Assembly (NCBI GenBank): GCA_032358255.1
Contig: JAULBX010026408.1
Span: forward strand, 1 to 48,291
Direction: 5' to 3'
Source: Heterotrichella gracilis
Taxonomy: Eukaryota > Sar > Xanthophyceae > Tribonematales > Xanthonemataceae
DNA: 48,291 nt
The translations under genes were made by a program, and so were the position numbers. The notes below the pieces were generated by a model. The model was not told where the DNA came from. It was given only the letters and a program-made list of their open reading frames with translations, and made no database searches. Positions 33,696 to 44,162 of this stretch are shown here, in pieces. Position 1 is the stretch's first letter. Every line of letters starts with the position of its first letter.

Positions 33696-34283
33696 ACGTC
33701 TCACAGCTCAGTGGAAGCCGCACGCCGTCTTATTATGACGGTTCCTTTGCTTTGCTTTGGTGCTGGGCAATGCATGCATCGTGCCGGTGGGCGTCAATAA
33801 AACCCTTGCAAGGACCTTGTGCAGAGTTTGAAACCCTACCGATGATGTCACATGTTGCTTTCGTCCAATCGCTGCGTAGCTTGCCACACGGCCCAAAATC
33901 TGACTGGATATCTGCCCACCTGCCTCCTGTCCACAAATTCCCCAGATCTGATTGGGTGTGGCGCGCCAGGGCGTCTGACTCGGCAGCCTTCTGCACTGGA
34001 TCTGTGGCGGTTGTGGCTGCCACGTCATCAAACATCTGGCCAGGTGCCCGCCATGGTGTCCACAAATGTCCACATTTGAAAGGGGGCCACAGAGGCTGCA
34101 GGAATTATCCTCTTGAGGCAAAGTGCACAGCAAGGGAACTTTTAGCACATAGCTGCCGGCTGAAGGGTAGCACAAGCTAGCTACACACGAGCATTCCCTC
34201 CTGTCAACTACTCTCTTCTTGCGAGCTTGCAATGTCGTGAGCTGTCCTAGTTTCGCGCTCCGCATGGTCTGCACCTAGCAGCT
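33696..34283. promoter_or_regulatory. Divergent promoter region of CAP (-) and ABC1 kinase (+)
   Basis: Start codons of two head-to-head genes are about 590 bp apart. Open frames here, up to 188 codons on the minus strand at 33708-34274, have no known domain and overlap each other. I see no clear TATA box. The region could also hold 5' UTR exons. Confidence 0.45.
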
Positions 34284-37200
34284 ATGGCACTCGTGCAGCC
34301 TGCAGGGCTGCTGCCACTCCCCAAGCCTGCTGCCCGCCGTATTCTCACAGTAACCTGCCAACAACGGTCAGCAGAGCGGCTGTGGGCTTCTGCCAACGCT
34401 GGGCCTCGCCTACGGCCCGGCTCTGGCTCAATCTTCGGCGCCCAGCTTCGACAAAGGCGGAGCCAACACCTTGTCCTACACGAGGTGTGTGTGCACATCT
34501 TCGAACCCTGCCCGCTTAATTGTGTTAAATACAGTCCTACCAGTCCTTGCTGCTTTGAATGTACCTTTTGGTTTGCTTCCCTGCAGGCTGCATCCACTGA
34601 CAACCCCACAGCAACGGGCAGTGGGAGTGCTGAGGGCAATGGCACAGGTAGATACCTCAACGGTGCGTCCACCAGCTACACCAACGGAGCCACCAATGGA
34701 GCTGTGTACAACGGGAATGGGAACGGAAACGGGGCCAGCTACAACCGCAGCAGCAACGGATCCTCCTCGTCCATGGCTGCAGCGTCCATAGCTTCCTCCC
34801 TTGGTGCCACACAGAGCCCTGCTGCGGTGAAGGATGCGGCAGATGGGGTGGAGGGCTACCTAGACCCCTGCCATGCTGGGCAGTTGGAGGCCTGTGCAGC
34901 TGAGATCATCACCGAGGAGGAGAGGTTTGGGAAGAGGCGGGACCGGACTGCCACTGCCACTGGCACGCCCTACAAGACGCCAGGGGGGCGGTGGGGCAAG
35001 TTCCAAAAGTACTCGGTGTTCCAGGTGGGTGCTTGGTGCAGTGTGCCGTGGCTGCATGTGTGGGTCTAGGGTGTAGGTGGGTGCGCTGGTGCACAGCGTG
35101 GCTGCACATGTGGGTTGTATGGCAACTGTTTCTAGGCGGTGCAGCAGGCAGTGGCGGGATGTGTGGGTTGAGGGTTAAATGTTAGGGTGTAGGTTTGGGG
35201 TTCCAGGTGGGTGCCGTATCGCTACGCAGCGCACAGTGGGACTGCAAATGTTGCTCGCTGGGCCATAGTATCCAGGCGCCTCTCACTCGTTTACCCCAGA
35301 CACCGCCTACTTGCACCCCACACTACTTACCTCCACCTGCGCCACCCCACTGCACCCCCCCCACCCCTCACTCATCCCTCCCCCCACCACTCCACAGCGC
35401 ACCTTTGAGATCTGGAGGTTTGCCTTTGTGCTGTTCTTCAAGCTGTGGGCCTCCAACCAAAAGTGGTCCTACGGCAAGGGGGGCATGACGGAGGGGGCGG
35501 TGTCTGCCAAGAAGACCCAGCTGGCCATATGGCTCAGGGAGGGGCTGGTCAAGCTGGGCCCAACCTTCATCAAGATAGGTGCGTTTTTTTGCTGGGAGTT
35601 CTTTTGTATGGGGGGAGGGGGGCCGAGGGGAGCTGGTGGGGTGGGGTGGGGGGGCTGTTGCGGAGAATGTGCATAAGGTGTGGGGGGGGGTGGGGGGGCT
35701 TGACCACTGGTGGTGGTGTCTGCCAAGAAGACCCAGCTGGCCATCTGGCTCAGGGAGGAGCTCGTGAAGCTTGGGCCAACCTTCATCAAGATAGGTGCGG
35801 TACTTTTCTGGGTTTTGGTTTTGTGCGCCAGGGGGGCGCGTGGGTGTTTGGGCAGTGTTTGTTGTTGGGGGGGCTGTGAAGGGGTTGTCAGGCGGCATGG
35901 TGGTGGGTGGCAGGGGGCTGCATCGCCAGGGATTGGGCACATTTGTATGCAAATGGGGGTGTGCTGGCAGGAGTGGTTGGGTGGCTGGAAGGGGTGCTGA
36001 ACGGGGGATGCAAGTGGCTGGTGGGTGGTCCTGTGATGTCACACCCGGATGTGTTTCTGGTTTTGGCAGGGACCGCCGTTGGTCAGTGGTGGGGTGTCTA
36101 GCAGGGTGAGAAGGGGTGGGGTATGGGCACCATCGGCGCCAGCCATTTGTGGTTGGGCCCCAGGGTTGCTGCTGGGACGTATCAGGCGAGCAAGTGTGCG
36201 TGGTGGGATGAGGGTTGCTTGGGGGGGGGGGGGGGGGTCCATGGGGCCCCCCCCCCCCCCCCCCCCCCCCACAATGTGGTCACCTCTCCTTAGGCCAGCA
36301 AATCTCATGCTTGAGTGAGTACATCCTCTCACCCAACCAAATTTGGTAAGAACTAGGAGAAATGGGTGTAGGACAACGCACCGCCCCTGTTCTCCCCTTC
36401 TCCCGCTCACCCCCACCCCTCCCCTCCCCCCAGGCCAGCAGTTCTCCACGCGCGTGGATGTCCTGTCTCCCGAGTTTGTGAAGGAGCTGGAGATGCTGCA
36501 GGACAACGTGCCGCCATTCGACTCGGACAAGGCCATCGGCATCATCGAGCGCAACCTGGGCAAGCCAGTGGGGGAGCTGTTTGAGGCGTTTGACCCCGTG
36601 CCAATTGCAGCTGCCAGCCTGGGACAGGTGGGTGGTGGATACGGTACCCTTAAACCCTAAATCAAACCCTGAAAACCCTACACAGTGCGACCTGGGCAAG
36701 CCAGTGGGGGAGCTGTTTGAGGCGTTTGACCCAGTGCCAATCGCGGCGGCCAGCCTGGGGCAGGTGGGTGCTAGGGGTTGAAAACTTTACATGTAAAAAT
36801 GTGATGATGAATCTGTGAACATCGCACTTTGTAATTATGAAAGCATGATCGCCATCACCACCCATGCAATGGTGACCAAGATGCAGCGCCTGGGGTTCAA
36901 CCATAATCCAAAAACTATTTTAGAAATTCGAAGCCAAAAATTTGCGCCAGCAGTTCCGCCCACCTCGCCCCTCATCTCACTCAGTTCCACGACACCTCAA
37001 CCCTAAACAAAATATAATTCAATCTTCTAAAAGCCCAAAATTGCATCGGCTGTTTCGCCCACCTCACCTCCCACCCCACACCCTCTGCAGGTCCACCTGG
37101 CCAAGCTGGACGGCCAGCGGGTAGTGGTCAAGGTGCAGCGCCCGGGGCTCAAGTCCCTCTTCGACATCGACCTCAAGAACATCCGGGTGATTGCACAGTG

Positions 37201-40200
37201 GCTGCAGCGATTGGACCCCAAGACCGATGGCGCGGCGCGGGACTGGGTGGCCATCTACGATGAGTGCTCGCGCATCCTGTACCAGGAGATTGACTACAAG
37301 CTGGAGGGGCAGAACGCAGACAAGTGAGTGATGTGGTTGTTCTGGGCAGGGGATCAGCTTTTAGTATGGGCAGCAGAATGCAGACAAGTGAGTGGTGGTG
37401 GGGTGGGTTAAAGATTAAATTTTAGGTTGTTTCGGTGAGAGGTTTACGTCGGTGGGTGGCGCATCCTGTACCAGGATATGGATTAGACTTTGGAGGGCCA
37501 GAATTTGGACGAGGAAGTGGTGTGGTGGTTGCGGAGGGGGTTGTTGGGAGGGGTGGCTGCAGCGCGTTGATCCCGGACTGGGCGGGGCTGTGCAGGGGGG
37601 GGCTGGGCTGCTGGGCGGGGCGGGGCTGTGTGGCAATATTTGGTGGCGGAGCAGTGTGTGCATTGGAAAGGGGCTAGTAGCGGGTGCTGTGCATCCTGTT
37701 GGGTGATCATGCGGGCGGGGCAGAAATGTGGACATGTGGGGAAGAAGGGGAAGGAGATAGAGAGTTGTGTATGGCGTTTGCGCATAGGGAATGTGCATAC
37801 AGAATGGGGCATACTGATTATGCATGCAGCACTTTCGCTCACTTTGTCGTATCCCCCGCATCTCCGCCGCCCACATGCGTCCCACTCCCATCTTCTCACT
37901 TGCCCACCCCGCTCTCCCTCCCCTGCTCACACACCCTTTGTCTCCTCCCCCCAGGTTCCGCGCCAACTTCGCCTCTGTCCCCTGGATCAAGGTGCCTGAG
38001 GTGCGCTGGGCCCAGACCACCTCGGAGGTGCTGACAATGGAGTACGCGCCTGGCATCAAGATCAACAGGATCGACGAGATTGAGGCGCTGGGCCTGGACC
38101 GGTATGGGGCAGCGAAACTCTCAAGGGAAACCCTCGCTTTGAGAACCCTAAACCATAAATCCTGCTGCAATTGAAACACATAAGGTCTGAGCACTGTCGA
38201 GAGGTGCTCAGCACGGAGAGGTGCTCAGCATGACGTATGCGATAGCAGTAATAGGATTGAGGAGATTAAGACACTGGGCCTGGACTGGTATGGGGCAGCG
38301 AAACCCTGACGCTCAAACCCTAGCACTGGGAACCTGCGTCTTCTTTAGGAGCAGCAGCACCTCCCATGAAACCAAAAAGCAATGCATCAAGACAACAGCA
38401 AAAGGAGGCATCAAAGCCCGCTGACCTTAGCTTACCCATGCCTGCAGTACGCGCTGGACCAAGCCATCTGCTGAGCTTGAGCATGCAACCCAAAAAAACA
38501 CTCAGTGATTCTGCACCCACCCCATATGTACCCATTTGCAGCAAGCGCCTTGCCAAGCTATCTGTGGAGTCCTACCTCCAACAGTTGCTCACCCACGGCT
38601 TCTTCCATGCCGACCCCCACCCCGGCAACATCGCGGTGGACCCTGCAGATGGGGGGCGCCTCATCTACTACGACTTCGGCATGATGGGTCGCATCCCCAG
38701 CGACGTGCGCACAGGCCTGCTGGAGCTGTTCTATGGGGTGTACCAGAAGGACGCCGAGAGGTGGGTTTGTAGGGTTTTGGTAGGGTGTGTAGGGTTTGGA
38801 ATAGGGATTGGTGGTGTACCAGAAGGACGTTGAGAGGTGGGTTTCTAGGGTTTTGGTAGGGTTTTGAATAGGGTTTGGGGGGTGCGCATGGGGCCCCCTT
38901 TGACTTTGGCATGATGTGGCGCATTTCCTGGGATGTGCGATTAAGCTGCGGGAGCTGTTTTTGGGGTGTAGGGTACTAGGAGGATGCAGGAGAGGTGGGT
39001 GGGGGTTGGGATGGGCTCGGGGCGCGGCACAGCAGGTGGGCACGGGGTTGGAGAGGTTTTTGGAAATGGTTTTGACAGCACATGAAGGCTACAAACAGAA
39101 TGCTGAAGAGGCTGTGGATGTAAGTAAACCCTCACCCCGCTGGGTTACTTTGGGTTTGGATGCGCTGATCAAGATGGGCATGCTGGTGCCCACCGGCGAC
39201 CGCACCGCCGTGCACCGCACCACAGAGTTCGTCCTTGCATCATCCCAAATGCAGTGCGCACTGAAACCTTCCCAAGTTACATTTTAAAACTATTTGGGGG
39301 AGACACCTGACAACTACCCCTCCCGCCCAGGTGCCTTGACGCGCTGATCAAGATGGGTGTGCTGGTACCCACCGGCGACCGCACCGCCGTGCGCCGCACC
39401 GCCGAGTTCTTCCTGGCTTCCTTCCAGGAGCGGCTGGACCAGCAGCGGGCTGAGCGCGAGGCCAACGCCAAGGCCTATGAGGCTGGGTACAAGCCCGAGC
39501 TGAGCAAAGATGAGAAGAAGGCGAGGAGGAAGGCCATCCTGGCGTCTATCGGTGGGTGCAGGACTTTTATGGGTGGTTGTAGGGGTTGAACCAGCAGCGG
39601 CAGGCGGGGCAGGGTCCGTAGAGGCCGCACAGCAGCCCTAAGTGAGGGTATATCCACAACCTTAAAAGACGCTTGCCAAACCCACAAGATTTTGAGACCA
39701 CAGAAACCCTCCACCCGCAACACATACCCTAACACTACACCCCCACCTCTCACAGGCGAGGACCTGCTGGTGGCATCCTCCGACAAGCCCTTCCGATTCC
39801 CCGCCACCTTCACCTTCGTGGTGCGATCCTTCACGGTGCTGGATGGCATCGGCAAGGGCTTGGACCCGCGCTTCGACATCAGCGAGATCGCTGCACCCTA
39901 TGCTCGGGAGCTGCTGCTGGAGGGCAAGCCCAAGTACGCCAAGCTGCAAGGGGAGTTCAACAAGGCGCTGGCGCTGCAGGTGGGTGGCGGTGGCGGCTGT
40001 TGTGGGTGGTGGTGATATGGCTGGGCCTTGTGGACCCCAACAGGTGGGTATGTGTTCACGGCCCCAGACATGACGGAGGATTCAACCACCACCGTGCTCC
40101 ACCTGTTCCAATTCCCACTCTGCAATTTTGCACCCCAAACGTACCAAAATCAATGAACGTCTACCCCCACCCCACCCGCTGCATCATGGTGCGCACCTTT

Positions 40201-41482
40201 TCAGCCCTAACCTGCTCTCTCCCCACCGCTGCAGAACCGCGCTGTTGGCAACCTGTTTAAGGGGCCCAACATGATTGAGGATGTGGCCACCACGGTGCGC
40301 CAGCTGGAGCGTGGCGACATCAAGCTGCGGGTGCGGGCGCTGGAGGCAGAGAGGGCGCTGCAGAGGGTCTCGGTGAGTGACATTACCCTACAGGAACCCT
40401 GATGCAACTCTAGTGGGACCACAGTGAAGCTGTGGGTGCGGGCGCTGGAGGCTGAGGGCGCTGCAGAGGGTCTCGGTGAGTGGCATTACCCTACAGGAAC
40501 CTTGATGAAACCCTAGTGGGACCACAGTGAAGCTGAGGGTGCGGGCGCTGGAGGCTGAGGGCGCTGCAGAGGGTCTTGGTGAGCGACAAGCCATGTGTAA
40601 AAACCCTGACAAACCCCTAGTGACATTCCAAAAGGGGTACCCTACTGTCTCGTGATGTGAGGGTGCTGGGGTGGAGAGGGTGCTGTAGAGGGTCGCCACG
40701 AGTCGCCCTCGTAAAGTACTAACGGAACCCTGGTGGAACCCTAGCTGCACCATAGGCTACACGCCGGCACCTCTCTCGCCTTTTTATCGAACCACCACCA
40801 CCACCACAAGAATGTACCATTTCAACTGCCCATTGCGACCCCAAACCTGACACTGGCTGTTTCCCACCATGCAGGCCATGCAGCGCACCATGGGCAGCGC
40901 CATCGCGGCATCCACCCTGGTCAACATGGGTACGGTGCTGTCAGTGAGCGCCATGGGCACCGCAGCATCGCTGTCGTTCATTGGCGCGGCGCTGTTTGGA
41001 GCGGTCACGCTCATCAACTATGTCAAGGTGCGGGGGGATGGAGGTAGTACAAGGGAAAGGAAGGAAAAGGAAGGAGAAACATAATAATACGGTAATAATA
41101 ATGATGATAATCAACTTGGGTAGTTTGGTGTCGTGGTGGTTATCAACTACGTCAAGGTGTGCGTGGGGGGGGTACCATGAGCAAGAAGTAGAAGTGTGTC
41201 ACACATACATTCTTATCACAGCAGAAGGACGGCCATGCATCGCACTGAAGCATGTTTAAGAATGGCGCATGCGTGATAATTTGGCATAACGTGGACAGCA
41301 GCATTTCATTGGTTGGTAGGTATGGCGCTGTGTGCGGTGGTCGAGCTGGTGTACCCTGTCTGATGGGGATATATTCTCCCTGCACAGTACCACCTTTCCC
41401 GCCTGACCCCCTCGCCGCCTCTCTCCTACCTCAGGTGTCCATGTTGGAGCGCAAGGAGGCGCAGCTGACAGGCAGCGGGTGA
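34284..41482 (+). CDS. Plastid ABC1 atypical kinase, OSA1/ABC1K8-like
   Basis: Twelve exons with matching phases: 34284-34484, 34587-35024, 35398-35578, 36434-36627, 37091-37323, 37955-38101, 38542-38760, 39331-39551, 39756-39979, 40235-40372, 40875-41027 and 41435-41482, about 797 residues. The Ala/Arg-rich N-terminus fits a chloroplast transit peptide. A Asn/Gly/Ser-rich linker follows. The ABC1/UbiB core is intact: [16 protein letters not shown] (KxGQ), [11 protein letters not shown] (Ala-rich loop), VVVKVQRPG (lysine), [14 protein letters not shown] (ExD), [15 protein letters not shown] (catalytic) and DFGMMGR (metal-binding). The C-terminal part ([38 protein letters not shown]) and a hydrophobic end resemble the OSA1 branch of plant ABC1K proteins. 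Those proteins sit at the plastid envelope or plastoglobules and affect prenyl-lipid or iron/oxidative-stress balance. The substrate is unknown. Confidence 0.92.
35713..35792 (+). repeat. Copy of kinase exon 3 end with donor
   Basis: Repeats 35503-35582 including the ATA-G/GTGCG donor. Six codons differ: five synonymous and one Gly-to-Glu. The frame stays open. Confidence 0.93.
36221..36270. repeat. G17 and C24 tracts facing each other
   Basis: Seventeen G (36221-36237), then TCCATGGGG, then 24 C (36247-36270), in the intron between exons 3 and 4 of the kinase gene. The two tracts are complementary, so the transcript could form a very stable hairpin, and either strand could form a G-quadruplex. 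Such tracts are also prone to length errors in assembly. Confidence 0.9.
36686..36772 (+). repeat. Copy of kinase exon 4 end, all changes synonymous
   Basis: Repeats 36548-36634 from CTGGGCAAGCCAGTG to the GTGGGTG donor. Five codons differ and all five differences are silent (CCC/CCA, ATT/ATC, GCA/GCG, GCT/GCG, GGA/GGG). An upstream CTACACAG could act as an acceptor. CCCTAAATCAAACCCTGAAA separates the copies. Confidence 0.93.
37360..37510 (+). repeat. Two fragments of kinase exon 5 end
   Basis: At about 37367-37393 the exon end and GTGAGTG donor recur (GCAGACAAGTGAGTG in both). At about 37458-37505 an upstream part recurs (CGCATCCTGTACCAGGA shared), but with a stop in frame. Confidence 0.85.
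38226..38308 (+). repeat. Copy of kinase exon 6 end with donor
   Basis: Matches 38040-38123 with frequent substitutions; GGGCCTGGAC and GGTATGGGGCAGCGAAA are shared. The two are separated by CCCTAAACC-containing DNA. Confidence 0.88.
38809..39000 (+). repeat. Two fragments of kinase exon 7 end
   Basis: A short one at 38812-38846 repeats GTACCAGAAGGACG to the GAGAGGTGGGTTT donor. A longer, decayed one at about 38893-39000 keeps GACTTTGGCATGATG (the DFGMM motif), GAGCTGTTT and a GAGAGGTGGGTG donor but has lost its frame. Confidence 0.85.
39150..39248 (+). repeat. Copy of kinase exon 8 start
   Basis: Upstream copy of 39336-39429; GCGCTGATCAAGATGGG and CCACCGGCGACCGCACCGCC are shared. The frame stays open through [17 protein letters not shown] and about 60 percent of changes are silent. 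The copy lacks the CAG/GTGCCTT acceptor of the true exon. Confidence 0.9.
40421..40705 (+). repeat. Three tandem copies of kinase exon 10 end
   Basis: The exon end and the following intron bases (40318-40414) are repeated at about 40421-40520, 40524-40620 and 40650-40740. Each copy contains GCTGGAGGCTGAGGGCGCTG or a variant and AGAGGGTC. Relative to the true exon the copies have lost GAGA within GAGGCAGAGAGG and so are out of frame. Confidence 0.9.
41130..41175 (+). repeat. Copy of kinase exon 11 end
   Basis: GTTATCAACTACGTCAAGGT repeats CTCATCAACTATGTCAAGGT at 41009-41028, followed in both by GTGCG or GTGCGTG and a G run. Confidence 0.8.
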
Positions 41483-41568
41483 AAACCCTTGCCTAGGGTT
41501 TCTGGGCAGTGGGTGGACACCCTGGACTAGGGGTTTTGGGGCGCTTCAGCGCGGCAGGGCATGCGCAC

Positions 41569-41573
41569 TGTAA
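41569..41573 (+). terminator. Candidate TGTAA polyadenylation signal of the kinase gene
   Basis: TGTAA, the usual green-algal polyadenylation signal, occurs about 90 bases after the kinase stop codon. It is the first such site seen downstream. Confidence 0.4.
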
Positions 41574-42644
41574 GCAGGGGGGTGGGGAGAGTGGGGGGTT
41601 GCGTTTTGTGCAGGTGTGGGGTGGGAGGGGGATGCTTTTTTGTGGGAGGGGGTCCTACCACCTTTTGGGGTGATGGAGACTGGGGTAGTCAAGGACGTGG
41701 TTTGTGGTTATGCACAAGGCTTCCCAGCAGCGCACTGGCTTGTGCCACGTCATTGTAGTTCGTTTTAGTTTTCTAGGGAGAGGTGGTCCACATTTTTATG
41801 GGTGGGGTGTTTCTTCTATTGGGCGGCGCCGTGGCCACGGGAGGGGTTAAGGGAGGGGTGTTGATGAGGGGATGGTTTGAGTTGCTGGCAACTGATTGAT
41901 GGCTAAACTACATTGACTGCATACGATGGATGCGGTATTTGTCACTTGTCACTTGACTAAATCCGCGTTGCGATGAGCGTTCAAGAAGATTCACACAGCG
42001 AGGTGTTCTATTTGCAGCTCTTGACTTTTGGTATAGTCCGAAAGGGTCGGCAGGCATTCGTTAAGAGCGTCATGGATAAGGCGTGGTGCATATAGGGGCG
42101 GAGGCCAGGTTTGATCACAGAAACCCTTTTTAGGGTATGCATGCAGGTATGAACCCTGTGGCAGGGTTTGTAGGCGTTGAATGGCATTGATGTTGGTAGG
42201 CTCTGCAGGCGCAAACTTGCTAACACACTAGAGTCCTAGTCAGCTGCTACCTGCTACGATTTGTCAAATTCTTCAAAATACGTTGTGCATTTTATGGTGT
42301 GTAGGGCCCCAGGCTGTGTGGGATCGCGTTAGTTACCACGGTATCGGTGATTGCAGTTACCAGCTGCACACCAGCATAATGTATTGCCAGCACTGTGGCA
42401 GCCTGGTCATAAAATTCAATGGCATTGAATCATTCACTGAGTCAGATTGAGTGTGCCAGCCCGGGGCATGCATGCGCATTTGGCCAGCCCGGAGTTGGCT
42501 ATGTCATTACTGGATTGATCATGGACCATTTGCGATTGCGCTTCGTGACTCCATATAGTAAATCGACTCATACTGATTCACTCCCCGGGGCCCGGGGCCG
42601 AACTTGAAGTTTGAGTCAGCGGAGGCCTTGTTGCAGTAACTGGA

Positions 42645-42679
42645 AATCACTGTCAACAGTGCCACTGTTGACAGTGATT
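42645..42679. repeat. Perfect 17-bp palindrome with 1-nt spacer
   Basis: AATCACTGTCAACAGTG is followed by C and then by its exact reverse complement CACTGTTGACAGTGATT. Confidence 0.93.
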
Positions 42680-43539
42680 GAATCAAAGCTTTGAAATGTT
42701 CAACACAGCCTAGCCCAGGCTGCCTAGAAGAAAGAGTTTCTTGGGAAAGGGGACGCACAAAGGCGGAGTTAAGGGACCACTGGCTCGCACCAGGGCACCA
42801 AAATGGTGCCACCAATGCTGGCAGCCAGAACGGCTGATCAAGCTTAAGCACGGGCCTTAGCCAATGCCAGCATGCATGGCATGTAAAAGTGTTTGACGTA
42901 CGGTACTAGTAGGCCATGCCGGGTACAAACTCTGAGCCAAAGGGCCCTGGGCATTATAATTCAACAAACAGAGCAGAATGGACAGGGAATCCAATGCAAA
43001 CATGCGCAGCGCTGCGAGCACAAAAGGGTAATTGACCTTGGTGTACACACAACTTGCAACCACAGCCCAGCCTGGTCACTGTGGCTATCATGATGACATT
43101 GTCACATCTGATGACATTGTCACATATGATTCAGTGATGCCATGGCTGTGAAGTCTAAGTCAGGGAGCAAAGTTGCGGTAGCCGCTACTTTGGCAAATGA
43201 AAAGTGATGTTTTGTGCCACAAATGCCCATATAAACGTGCCGTATGCCATATAGCTACGGCAGCCTACGGTAAATGTTGCACTCATTGGATTTTCCTTAA
43301 TTGGCCAGGTTCGGAAGTGCATAGTAAAACCAAGCGAAATCAATAAGTTCTCGATTAATCCAATTTTGAAAATGGATATCAAGTCAAGTGAAAGCTGTAT
43401 GCTGCAATCATCGTGAAAGTTGTTCAGCATCAAGCGCTTGGATGTGCATAATGTGGCATTGCAGTGGTGCCATGGCCAATGTTTCCGCGCTAGAGGCTGT
43501 ACTAGTGTACATACAGTACATCAATTTTGCACACCTGCA

Positions 43540-43580
43540 CAAGGGGTATATAGAAAGAGTCTCTTTCTATATACCCCTTG
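43540..43580. repeat. Perfect 20-bp palindrome with 1-nt spacer
   Basis: CAAGGGGTATATAGAAAGAG (43540-43559) is followed by T and its exact reverse complement (43561-43580). Each arm contains TATATA. An ACCTGCA motif flanks both ends in the same orientation (43533-43539 and 43581-43587), which looks like a short target-site duplication. Confidence 0.93.
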
Positions 43581-43801
43581 ACCTGCAGCTGTCTACTGTA
43601 GTTTAACACACGCTCGAATCCATCAAATTTTGTAAAATGCGTGAGCCTTTTCTACTGTACAAAAACTCTAAATATGCCACCTGCAGCCTTCTCGTCATTG
43701 CCCGAGATTGTCTCATCGTCGCCCTGCTCGAATCCAATCGAAGAACTCTGCTCCCACCTCCCTCCCTCCCTCCCACGCTCCCCCCCTCCCATTCTCCCAA
43801 G

Positions 43802-43925
43802 GTGGATGCACCACACCGCTGCCATATTGGAATCCACTATCCCCTCAACGTCACGCACGCAAGCCAGGAGCACAACCAGGCGCTGCACATGCGCCGAGAC
43901 CCTGCGCACGATGCATGGGACTGGG
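43802..43925 (+). other. Possible orphan exon
   Basis: A pyrimidine-rich tract ending in CCCAAG precedes a frame reading IHYPLNVTHASQEHNQALHM then RRDPAHDAWDW and meets a GTGGGTGCC donor-like site. No partner exon or known domain was found. It may be a relic or a chance frame. Confidence 0.25.
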
Positions 43926-44030
43926 TGGGTGCCTGTGTCATAAGGGACCGGGGGAGTGCACAGGGTGCAGGTGGGTGGGGATGGACCAGCGATGTAACGT
44001 AAAAGAAATAGATAAATTAATAAAAAAATA

Positions 44031-44035
44031 TTACA
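44031..44035 (-). terminator. Candidate TGTAA polyadenylation signal of the coiled-coil gene
   Basis: On the minus strand this reads TGTAA, about 130 bases after the proposed stop codon at 44163-44165. Confidence 0.35.
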
Positions 44036-44162
44036 TAAACTCGCTCTTTATGTGACGTAAAGCATCACCAACTAGGGCAAGCCAAAAATGACATCATACA
44101 TTTCAAGGGTAACAGCTCACCCTAACTCACCCTTGTCATGGCCTCAAGCCATCTGCGCGCTC

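Larger units (their letters stand above)
41483..44162. other. Intergenic stretch with palindromes and a possible orphan exon
   Basis: No complete gene recognised. It holds the kinase 3' end, two near-perfect palindromes (42645-42679, 43540-43580), a direct repeat (TGATGACATTGTCACAT at 43091 and 43109) and one exon-like block at about 43802-43925. Confidence 0.5.

Noticed and set aside
33708-34274. 188-codon minus-strand frame before CAP
   Set aside because: No CAP-like or other motif; cannot be joined in phase better than the short exon at 33695.
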